Source: Bryobacterales bacterium
Lineage (GTDB): Bacteria; Acidobacteriota; Terriglobia; Bryobacterales; Bryobacteraceae
Length of the DNA: 5,722 nucleotides
NCBI GenBank assembly: GCA_025456495.1
Contig: JALOKO010000278.1
Span: forward strand, 1 to 5,722
Reading direction: 5' to 3'
Below are positions 1 to 5,152 of this stretch, one piece after another. A program made the position numbers and the translations under genes. Every line of letters begins with the position of its first letter. Position 1 is the first letter of the stretch. The notes beneath the pieces were generated by a model. The model was not told the DNA's origin. It worked only from the letters and a program-made list of their open reading frames with translations, and made no database searches.

Positions 1-67
1 GCGAAAAATCCTGGGGTCGCAGGGGCAAAGCCCCCGCTTACGCGGCCACTAAGATGCCGGAAGAGCC
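1..67. mobile_element. possible insertion-element terminus abutting the receptor gene
   Basis: Receptor-like sequence begins abruptly with the His/Asn-Thr-Phe-Gln-Gln codons near base 68. The codons before it (AKNPGVAGAKPPLTRPLRCR) have no resemblance to an Oar-type barrel, although the frame stays open. The segment holds a compact hairpin, GGGGC-AAA-GCCCC at 22-34, of the kind seen just outside transposase genes. Read on the minus strand it ends GGCTCTTCCGGCATC (67 down to 53), which faintly recalls ISL3-type terminal repeats. No transposase is visible because the segment is cut by the window edge. It could instead be a rearrangement scar or simply a divergent part of the gene. Confidence 0.35.
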
Positions 68-1683
68 ACAACACATTCCAGCAGGCCGGGGCGTATGCGA
101 ATGGGCAATATCGTTATTTCAATGTCGAGACCTATCTGCAGGACACCTGGAAGGTCACCCGACGCCTGACCTTTGATTACGGGTTGCGCATGGCCTGGAT
201 TCAGCCTCAGCACGAAGCCAGCCGAATTGTCTCTTCATTCCTGCCGAGCGCCTTCGATCCCGCGCGGGCTGTGCGTTTGTATGAACGAACATCTGATGGG
301 CAGGCGATTGACCCTGCCACGGGACAGACGCTTCCCGGTTTCGCAGTTGGCCGGATTATTCCCGACAGCGGCAACTTCCTGAACGGCATTGTGCAGCCGG
401 GCAAGGAAGTAAACAAATACCTGATGCGCGACCGCGGGATCCACTGGGGTCCTCGCTTCGGACTCGCGCTGGACGTGCTGGGCAACCAGAACATGGTTTT
501 CCGTGCCGGCGGCGGCATCTTCTATGACCGCTTCCAGGGAAACCGCGTGTTCGACCTGCTCACCAACCCGCCCACGGTAGTGCAGCCGTTACTGAATTTC
601 GGTCTGGCTCAGGAAATCAACCCGGCTTCCGCACTGGTGGGGCCACCTTCTCTGGTGATGGCGGATCCTTCGGGCGTGGTGCCAACCGTGTACAACTTCA
701 GCGCCGGTCTGCAGACCAAACTGCCGTTCAACATCGTGCTGGATACAGCCTATGTCGGCGCGCTTAGCCGCCACCTGCAGAACAACCGCAACATCAATCC
801 GGTCCCCTACGGCGCCACCTTCACGCCGGCTGGCGCGGCTGCCCCCACGCCTGAGTTCCTGCGGCCATTCCGTGGCTTCGGGAATATCAACATCTATGAG
901 GGCACCGTGTCTTCCAACTACAACTCGCTGCAAGTAACGGCGTCTCGTCGTTTTGCTAGCACGATTGTGGAGATGAACTATACATGGAGCCGCGCGTTGG
1001 GTACTGCGAACGGGGATGGCGAGTTTCAACGAATCGATAATCTGAACCGCTTTGCCAATTATGGTTTGTTGGACTTCCATCGCAAGCACAACCTCAACCT
1101 CAACTTCGTCTACGAGCTACCCAACGTTGCCAAGATGATGGGCAACCAGGGTAGGGTGGGCGAACTGGTGTTGGGTGGATGGCAGTTGTCTGGTATTTAC
1201 CAGTACACATCTGGTAATCCGCAAACCATCGGGTTCAATATCCCGAACGTTGCCAGCCCGCAGTTGACCGGCTCATTCACTGAGGGTGCGCGGATTTGGC
1301 TGGTAGGCGATCCTACGCAAGGCATCAGCGGCAACGATCCCTACTTCAACATCAACCCGGATGCCTTCCGTCCACCACAACGGGGTTCCATTGGTGTTGA
1401 AGCGCCCCAGCGGTACTTTATTCTGCCGGGTATCAACAACTGGAACCTTTCGGTGACGAAGATCATTCGCTTCCGCGAGGGAAAGGAACAACTGCAGTTC
1501 CGGGCTGACGCGTTCAACGCGTTCAACCACACCCAGTTCAGCGACTATAACCGGACGCTGAACTTCCGTAACCTGACGGATCCCAACCCCACCAACGTCA
1601 CCCGTGGGCCGGGCGGATTCGGCGCGGTAACCGGCTTCCGGGATCCGCGTATTCTGCAACTGATGGTGCGCTTCCAGTTCTAG
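68..1683 (+). CDS. Oar-like TonB-dependent receptor, C-terminal beta-barrel part (5' incomplete or disrupted)
   Basis: This is the C-terminal ~540 residues of an outer-membrane TonB-dependent receptor of the Oar / carboxypeptidase-regulatory-like type, a family usually 1000-1200 residues long. The N-terminal Ig-like domain, TonB box and plug are absent from the window. Barrel motifs seen in order are YLQDTWKVTRRLTFDYGLR (bases 133-189), PRFGLALDVLGN followed by GGGIFYDR (about 450-530), NYNSLQVTASRRF (about 916-954), MNYTWSRAL, HRKHNLNLNFVYELP, GGWQLSGIYQYTSG and FRADAFNAFNHTQFSDYN (about 1498-1551). The protein ends LMVRFQF; the terminal Phe is the usual BamA recognition signature. The frame is open leftward to base 1, but homology appears to start near base 68, so the gene may be broken by an inserted element. 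Internal starts at TTG 184 or ATG 190 lack a ribosome binding site. The ligand is unknown; relatives import large or scarce nutrients. The family call is firm, while intactness is doubtful. Confidence 0.88.
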
Positions 1684-1703
1684 CGGAAACGCACGGGAAA
1701 GGC

Positions 1704-1748
1704 GCGCAACGCCGGGAGGTCCTCACCAGGGTCCGCCCGGCGTTGTGC
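1704..1748 (+). terminator. hairpin terminator after the receptor gene
   Basis: GCGCAACGCCGGG (1704-1716) pairs over 13 positions with CCCGGCGTTGTGC (1736-1748), with a single G-T wobble and a 19-base loop. It lies 20 bases after the receptor stop and is followed only by a short TTT, so it is a strong stem with a weak U-tract. It would end transcription of the receptor mRNA or protect its 3' end. Confidence 0.7.
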
Positions 1749-1782
1749 TTTCTGGACTGCATCTGCTGCTGCTGCCTCCCGC

Positions 1783-1846
1783 ACAGGCCTCAGCGGATAC
1801 AGGCCTCAGCGGATACAGGCCTCAGTGGATATGGGCTTAGCTGAGG
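1783..1846. repeat. 16-bp tandem repeat, three copies plus a decayed fourth
   Basis: The unit ACAGGCCTCAGCGGAT occurs at 1783-1798 and 1799-1814 identically, and at 1815-1830 with one C-to-T change. A degenerate fourth copy follows to about 1846. There are no spacers, so it is a minisatellite and not a CRISPR array. It lies just past the receptor terminator in non-coding DNA. Confidence 0.85.
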
Positions 1847-2270
1847 AACCCACCCGCGAAGTTCATCGCAGTTGCTGATTTCACCCGTTGCAGCGCGCGT
1901 GTCGGCCCTTGTTCTTTTGCCCGCTCCTACGTTCTGATGGCCGCCTGTCAACGAGACGGCTTTCGGGTTGACCGTTCTGGGATCGCCCGAATTGCGCCAG
2001 CCAGAATCGGCATGAGTCGCCGCGAACCGCCATGAGTCGGCAATGGACGCATCGGTGTTTCCGGGTTCGCCGGTAGGACTGGATTGCCGAAATGTCGGCC
2101 TTACGAGCTTCCTTCGTCGGGCGCTTCCTGAGGCGCCGCCGAGGGCAATACTTAAGGGCTTGGGAAGTAAACTACTGAGGTACTGAAGTGGAGTTCCATG
2201 TCTGGATTTATCGCTGCAAGTTTCTCTAAACTCGGGACATAGGCCGTTGGGGACCGAAGTTCCCAGGGCA
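1847..2270. other. intergenic stretch without a convincing gene
   Basis: No open frame here has protein-like composition. The long minus-strand frame across it is rich in Ser, Arg and Pro, with no recognisable motif. Small structures seen are CATGAGTCG repeated 20 bases apart (2011 and 2031) and a short hairpin GGCGC/GCGCC at 2120-2137. The promoter of the downstream 57-codon ORF probably lies in the last ~100 bases, but I could not identify clear -35 and -10 boxes. Confidence 0.5.
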
Positions 2271-2273
2271 TTT

Positions 2274-2280
2274 GGAGGAG
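2274..2280 (+). promoter_or_regulatory. ribosome binding site GGAGGAG of the 57-aa ORF
   Basis: GGAGGAG ends 5 bases before the ATG at 2286 and matches the anti-Shine-Dalgarno core fully. It is the best ribosome binding site in the window and the main reason for accepting the small ORF. Confidence 0.65.
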
Positions 2281-2285
2281 CCAGG

Positions 2286-2459
2286 ATGAAGCAGTACAAC
2301 AGCGGAAATCGGCGTGGGAAAACAGTCACCGAGTTGCGTGGCGAGGAGCGGTTTAGTGAGTCGCTGTATGCGATGGCGCTGGTGATTCGGCAAGAGCGGC
2401 GCGTGGAGAAACAACGGCCGCAGCAGGATCGGAAAGGGTACAAGAGCGACGCAGCCTAG
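2286..2459 (+). CDS. small basic hypothetical protein (57 aa)
   Basis: I do not recognise this protein. It has an ATG at 2286 preceded by a near-ideal ribosome binding site, GGAGGAG at 2274-2280, which decides the start over an in-frame TTG at 2247. The 57-residue product begins MKQYNSGNRRGKTVTELRGE and is strongly charged, with many Arg, Lys, Gln and Glu. The middle (residues 21-45) looks able to form an amphipathic helix. There is no signal peptide or membrane segment, so it is probably cytoplasmic. It stands alone on the plus strand, convergent with the NifX-like gene, with 60 bases between the two stops. The high charge would suit a nucleic-acid- or protein-binding role, but that is only a guess. 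The exact start and the composition support a real gene; without homologues it remains tentative. Confidence 0.55.
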   Translation: MKQYNSGNRRGKTVTELRGEERFSESLYAMALVIRQERRVEKQRPQQDRKGYKSDAA

Positions 2460-2511
2460 TCGCCTGTGGGGGCGGGCTTCCTTTGGTGGCGATGGATATC
2501 CACCGGGCGAC
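2459..2511. terminator. possible bidirectional terminator between convergent genes
   Basis: Nested inverted repeats lie between the stop of the 57-aa ORF and the stop of the minus-strand gene. GTCGCC (2459-2464) pairs with GGCGAC (2506-2511), and inside them GGTGG (2485-2489) pairs with CCACC (2500-2504). A 10-base palindrome TGGATATCCA sits at 2493-2502. There is no T-tract, so termination is an inference from position. Confidence 0.3.
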
Positions 2512-2519
2512 ACCCCCAA

Positions 2520-3026
2520 TCACGCAGGCCTGCTGGAGGAAGGGCAGGCCGCACAACCTTCGGCGCGGTGGGGAGGCTGGCCAGAGACGGCAAAGCGGAC
2601 CGCATCCGACGCCGAGCCGGCTGACGGAACCGGCAGACACAACAATCCCAGGCGAAGCAGAGCGGCCTGCTGAGCCTTGCTGAAAGCCCCGGCCAACAGC
2701 ACCTCACAGTCCGCCGCCGCACGCAGTAACTCGGCGGACACGCTATTCGGCTCGTCCTCAGCCAGGACCTGGGCGCTGGCAATTGCCGAGAGTGGAAGGA
2801 TGCGTACTCCGCCTACCGACGCTGCTGCCCGGGCGACCTGCGTTCCCGACTCCGCCCGCGACGCAACGGAGGCGTCCATGCCTGCCCTTCGAGGCGACCG
2901 GAGCAAGGGGCGGCGTTCGGGCTGACCGATCGCATCGTTCTCCACCGGAAATACCAACAGACAATTCGCATGGCCTAACGCCTCGGCCAGGTTCCGCCCA
3001 TCCACTGAAGCCACTGCAATGCGCAT
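2520..3026 (-). CDS. NifX/NafY-like protein (dinitrogenase iron-molybdenum cofactor domain family)
   Basis: The 168-residue product starts MRIAVASVDGRNLAEALGHA and continues CLLVFPVEND. This matches the typical opening of the Nitro_FeMo-Co fold (M-K-I-A-v-a-S-x-D-G, then a small-residue segment and a hydrophobic strand). Residues ~98-140 (SAELLRAAADCEVLLAGAFSKAQQAALLRLGLLCLPVP) fit the second half: the helix, the D-C/V-v-i-x-G strand, and the A-L-x-x-x-G-i turn. The His of the family's usual H-F-G position is replaced (EALGHA). Between the halves lies a ~45-residue Arg/Ala-rich insertion, and the tail adds Cys residues in a CAAC arrangement, making it longer than the common ~110 residues. Family members carry FeMo-co or related metal clusters, but many non-diazotrophs have them with unknown roles; no nif gene is seen here. 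The ATG follows a run of six Gs at a 10-base spacing. It is divergent from the MFS gene. Confidence 0.7.
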   Translation of the reverse strand: MRIAVASVDGRNLAEALGHANCLLVFPVENDAIGQPERRPLLRSPRRAGMDASVASRAESGTQVARAAASVGGVRILPLSAIASAQVLAEDEPNSVSAELLRAAADCEVLLAGAFSKAQQAALLRLGLLCLPVPSAGSASDAVRFAVSGQPPHRAEGCAACPSSSRPA

Positions 3027-3052
3027 TTGCCGCGCACCCCCCAGACAAGAGA

Positions 3053-3098
3053 ATTCCGCAAACAGGACTATTTAATCAGGGTATCGGAATGTCCTGTT
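3053..3098. promoter_or_regulatory. two interleaved inverted repeats upstream of the NifX-like gene
   Basis: AACAGGAC (3061-3068) and GTCCTGTT (3091-3098) form a perfect 8-bp inverted repeat whose half-sites are centred 30 bases apart. A second perfect repeat, ATTCCG (3053-3058) and CGGAAT (3085-3090), is interleaved with it. They lie 27-72 bases before the minus-strand start and around an AT-rich stretch (TATTTAAT, 3069-3076). This is where a promoter or operator for the NifX-like gene is expected. No known regulator motif is recognised. Confidence 0.4.
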
Positions 3099-3109
3099 CG
3101 GGGCAAGGT

Positions 3110-3151
3110 CCCGCCAAAGGCGCCCCGCCAAAGGTGTCCCGCCAAAGGCGC
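3110..3151. repeat. 14-bp tandem repeat, three copies, each a mini-hairpin
   Basis: CCCGCCAAAGGCGC occurs at 3110-3123 and 3138-3151 identically, with a two-base variant (CCCGCCAAAGGTGT) at 3124-3137. The unit contains CGCC-AAA-GGCG, so each full copy can fold on itself. It lies in the divergent gap between the NifX-like and MFS genes. Confidence 0.85.
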
Positions 3152-3165
3152 CCTATCGCATCGCT

Positions 3166-3185
3166 ATCCGGACGCCTGTCCGGGT
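3166..3185. repeat. short perfect hairpin CCGGAC-GCCT-GTCCGG
   Basis: CCGGAC (3168-3173) pairs perfectly with GTCCGG (3178-3183) around a 4-base loop, and the stem extends by a T-G and an A-T pair on the outside. It lies just after the 14-bp tandem repeat in the divergent intergenic region. No tail of Ts follows, so it is not a typical terminator. Confidence 0.45.
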
Positions 3186-3225
3186 GGATGGATATCGACA
3201 TGGTTTCCAGCGTAAATCCCGACAC

Positions 3226-3271
3226 GGATTCCGACGCTATCCCGGGATGGATTCTGACACTAGCCCGTCCT
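3226..3271. repeat. 23-bp imperfect direct repeat
   Basis: Two adjacent 23-base units (3226-3248 and 3249-3271) match at 17 positions, with 15 of the first 18 identical. The key shared core is GGATTC-(C/T)-GAC-(G/A)-CTA. A weaker relative of the core, GGATATCGACAT, lies at 3190-3201. The second copy overlaps the TGACACT inverted repeat. Confidence 0.6.
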
Positions 3272-3280
3272 GGAGTGTCA
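3255..3280. promoter_or_regulatory. operator-like inverted repeat TGACACT-N12-AGTGTCA
   Basis: A perfect 7-bp inverted repeat (3255-3261 and 3274-3280) lies about 100 bases before the MFS start codon. Its spacing and symmetry suit a dimeric regulator's binding site. No specific regulator family can be named, and no clear -35/-10 pair was found beside it. Confidence 0.35.
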
Positions 3281-3310
3281 TCGAGTGCCACAGAGCGCGT
3301 GAGGCGCAGC

Positions 3311-3351
3311 GGCTTTGATATCATGCAAAGCCTATGGGCCATTTTGGTCCA
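3311..3351 (+). promoter_or_regulatory. two adjacent hairpins in the MFS gene leader
   Basis: GGCTTTG (3311-3317) pairs perfectly with CAAAGCC (3326-3332) around an 8-base loop. Three bases later, TGGGCCA (3335-3341) pairs with TGGTCCA (3345-3351) around TTT, with one G-T wobble. The second stem ends 29 bases before the MFS start codon. They may act in the DNA as operators or in the mRNA leader as stabilising or regulatory structures. Confidence 0.4.
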
Positions 3352-3380
3352 TGAATGTTTCCATTCGCCCTGGAGTTCGC

Positions 3381-4559
3381 ATGTCCACCAAAGCGCAAAC
3401 CGTGAAGTCCGCCAGTACGATTCTGATTGCGGCGGCAATTCTGGCCATCCTGGTCTACGGCATGATTGCCGCGATGCTGGGAACGTTGCTGCCGGCCTTA
3501 TCCAGCAGGTTTTCCATGACGCCGGAGCAGGATACCTCCATCGCCTTCTGGCAGGGCATCGGGCTGGTGATCGCGTCGCTGTCGGTGGGTCCGCTGATTG
3601 ACATGCGAGGTAAGAAGGTGGGGTTGTTGCTGGGTTTGGGCCTGATTGCGATTGCGCTGTTCCTGCTGCCCAATGCGTCGGGCTATGAGATGACCCGTTG
3701 GCTGTTCCTGCTGGTGGGTTTGGGGGGCGGCATTGTGGTGACGGCGGCGAATGCGCTGGCTGGTGACATCAACGAAGAGAAGCGCTCCTCGACGCTGAAC
3801 CTGCTGAACATCTTCTTCGGGCTGGGCGGGATCCTGACCCCGTTCATTGGATCGATGCTGGGCGGCAATGCGATTATCCTCTGCTATGTGATTGCAGGCT
3901 TGACGGTGGTGACCTGGGTGGTGAACGCGGTAACGCCAATGGCGCCGCCGTCGGGCGAGGTGGCGTTCAAGCTCTCAGACATGGGGATGATCCTGAACAA
4001 GCCGGTGCTGTGGGTACTGTCAGCCTTTCTGCTGCTGTATGTGGCGGCGGAGGTGGGGGTGTGGAACTTCCTGGTGCGGCACCTCAGCGCGCAGGGAATT
4101 CCCACGGAAACGGCGCAATCGATTCTGGCGTGGGGCTTTGCGCTGGGCCTGATGGTAGGGCGGTTGGCGGCCTCCCGCATCCTGATGAAGGTTCACCCGG
4201 TGAGCGTCCTGATGGGCGCCTCTCTGGGTATGGCGGTGACTACCTATCTGTTCCTGCAAACGGCTGACCCCACGCTTGCGGCCGTCGCCGTCTTCTTTGG
4301 CGGACTGGCCATGGCGCCGGTCTTCCCCACCACCCTGGGCGTAACCGGCGACTGCTTCCGGCGCGGCACTGCCACCGCGATGGGCATTGTGATCACCTTT
4401 GGCTGGGTGGGCATCCTGGTAAGCTCGCCCATCATCGGCTCCATCGCCGGAAACGACGCCACCCAGTACAAGACCGCGCTGTTGATTTTGCCCGCGGGCG
4501 CCGTCATCATGTTCCTGCTGGCCTTGGCGCTGAAGCCGCTCACCACCAAGCAGGCGTAG
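3381..4559 (+). CDS. MFS permease (sugar-porter-like)
   Basis: This is an inner-membrane transporter of the major facilitator superfamily, 392 residues, the normal length for 12 membrane helices. The first helix begins near residue 12 (STILIAAAILAILVYGMIAA). The family's motif A between helices 2 and 3 is GPLIDMRGKKV (residues 70-80), with a weaker second-half counterpart GRLAASRIL (260-268). The polar central loop is at about 185-205. LNLLNIFFGLGGILTP (139-154) recalls the FucP/glucose-galactose group of proton-coupled sugar porters, so a sugar or similar small polar substrate is plausible but not shown. I chose the ATG at 3381 because GGAG lies 5 bases upstream; the frame could extend to a TTG at 3315, but that falls inside a hairpin and adds an unlikely leader. 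The gene is divergent from the NifX-like gene and likely transcribed alone, with a hairpin after it. No damage is seen. Confidence 0.9.
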   Translation: MSTKAQTVKSASTILIAAAILAILVYGMIAAMLGTLLPALSSRFSMTPEQDTSIAFWQGIGLVIASLSVGPLIDMRGKKVGLLLGLGLIAIALFLLPNASGYEMTRWLFLLVGLGGGIVVTAANALAGDINEEKRSSTLNLLNIFFGLGGILTPFIGSMLGGNAIILCYVIAGLTVVTWVVNAVTPMAPPSGEVAFKLSDMGMILNKPVLWVLSAFLLLYVAAEVGVWNFLVRHLSAQGIPTETAQSILAWGFALGLMVGRLAASRILMKVHPVSVLMGASLGMAVTTYLFLQTADPTLAAVAVFFGGLAMAPVFPTTLGVTGDCFRRGTATAMGIVITFGWVGILVSSPIIGSIAGNDATQYKTALLILPAGAVIMFLLALALKPLTTKQA

Positions 4560-4574
4560 TTGCCAATGCGGGCG

Positions 4575-4604
4575 CGCGGGTCGCCCATCACAACCAGACC
4601 CGCG
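4575..4604 (+). terminator. hairpin after the MFS gene
   Basis: CGCGGGTC (4575-4582) pairs perfectly with GACCCGCG (4597-4604) around a 14-base loop, 16 bases past the MFS stop. No T-tract follows, so it may be a weak or Rho-assisted terminator or an mRNA 3' end stabiliser. Confidence 0.5.
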
Positions 4605-4638
4605 AACTTGAAATCGCCGCAGTCGCCGGGGCGGACGC

Positions 4639-4655
4639 TATAGTACGCCTAGGCG
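4639..4655 (+). promoter_or_regulatory. candidate -10 box with adjoining palindrome
   Basis: TATAGT at 4639-4644 differs from the sigma-70 consensus -10 by one base. One base later begins the perfect 10-bp palindrome CGCCTAGGCG (4646-4655), a plausible operator covering the transcription start. No good -35 box lies 16-18 bases upstream; TTGAAA at 4608-4613 is too far away. If active, it would drive the 47-aa ORF and perhaps the VanZ-like gene. Confidence 0.35.
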
Positions 4656-4785
4656 GTGGCTGCAGGCCGCCTGATCCGTTTCGGCCCTCCATTCCGCCTT
4701 CCCAATCAGAGGGGCATGCATCCGATAGCTACGGGCCGTTGGGCCTCGCGCGGATCGCGTTCCCGGAAGAGCGGGGCGGGGAGGG

Positions 4786-4929
4786 ATGATGCGCTGGAAC
4801 CACGAGCAGGCAAGCACCAGGAAGATTCGGCTGTTGGATCGGGTCACGGGCTTTTTGTGGCGTTGGAGCTATCAGCGCAACGCGCGGCTGGGGCATCTGG
4901 CCGTGGTTCAGGTGTGGCAGCGGCAGTAG
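4786..4929 (+). CDS. possible small protein (47 aa), unrecognised
   Basis: I do not recognise this product. It starts at ATG ATG (4786 and 4789) just after the purine-rich GGGGAGGG (4778-4785). GGAGG at 4780-4784 serves the second ATG better, though the 4-base gap is short. The 47 residues begin MMRWNHEQASTRKIRLLDRV and continue TGFLWRWSYQRNARLGHLAV. They contain four Trp and many Arg, with no Pro or low-complexity run, which is unlike the Arg/Ser-rich noise of the overlapping frames. An amphipathic or membrane-surface helix is conceivable for residues 15-45. It lies downstream of a TATAGT box and palindrome and upstream of two tandem-repeat blocks and the VanZ-like gene. The chance-ORF explanation remains open because the frame is short and no homologue can be checked here. 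Confidence 0.35.
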   Translation: MMRWNHEQASTRKIRLLDRVTGFLWRWSYQRNARLGHLAVVQVWQRQ

Positions 4930-4932
4930 TGG

Positions 4933-5002
4933 GATGCAGTCGCGCATTGCGCGCATTCCCTGATGCAACTGCGCATCGCGCGCATTCCCTGATGCAGTCG
5001 CG
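4933..5002. repeat. 29-bp tandem repeat, two full copies and a partial third
   Basis: Copies lie at 4933-4961 and 4962-4990 (25 of 29 positions alike), with the first 12 bases of a third at 4991-5002. Each copy begins GATGCA and ends GCGCGCATTCCCT. Copy 1 has an internal hairpin CGCGC-ATT-GCGCG (4941-4953), and copy 2 keeps a shorter form, GCGC-ATC-GCGC. Units abut directly without spacers. Confidence 0.85.
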
Positions 5003-5039
5003 GGGGCACGATGTCTCCCGTAGGTCCCCTGTTTCCGCC

Positions 5040-5099
5040 ATGCGGAAGCAATCCGCGCCGTGGGCAAGCAGTTCCCGTCGTGGGCAAGCAGGCCAAGCT
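5040..5099. repeat. 20-bp tandem repeat, about three copies
   Basis: CGTGGGCAAGCAG appears at 5059-5071 and 5079-5091, giving a 20-base period. A diverged earlier copy (5040-5059, ATGCGGAAGCAATCCGCGCC) keeps the phase. It lies just before the VanZ-like gene and would be partly coding if the long GTG start at 5060 were used. Confidence 0.7.
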
Positions 5100-5152
5100 T
5101 CCTTTATGCTGAAGGATTGGGCACACAGGCACACCCTTCGGCGTTCTCATGG

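Noticed and set aside
589..1089. Minus-strand open frame inside the receptor gene
   Set aside because: The opposite strand clearly encodes conserved barrel motifs; this is a GC-rich antisense shadow.
1790..2443. Long minus-strand open frame (217 codons)
   Set aside because: Its product is rich in Ser, Arg and Pro, has no motif or hydrophobic pattern, runs through the 16-bp tandem repeat, and overlaps the better supported 57-aa ORF.
3053..3098. Classical H-type RNA pseudoknot
   Set aside because: The order of arms fits, but the linkers of 2 and 0 bases are too short for both stems to coexist in the usual geometry.
3315..3380. Upstream TTG start for the MFS permease
   Set aside because: The TTG is inside a perfect hairpin and has no ribosome binding site; ATG 3381 has GGAG 5 bases upstream and places the first helix normally.
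2783..3601. Plus-strand open frame of 272 codons
   Set aside because: It lies opposite the NifX-like gene, crosses all the intergenic repeats and runs into the MFS gene in another frame; its composition is shadow-like.
4933..5002. CRISPR array
   Set aside because: The unit length of 29 is CRISPR-like, but copies abut with no spacers and there are no cas genes.
5060..5152. GTG start extending the VanZ-like protein by 31 residues
   Set aside because: The added segment is translated tandem repeat without family similarity and has no Shine-Dalgarno; the family normally begins just before the first membrane helix.
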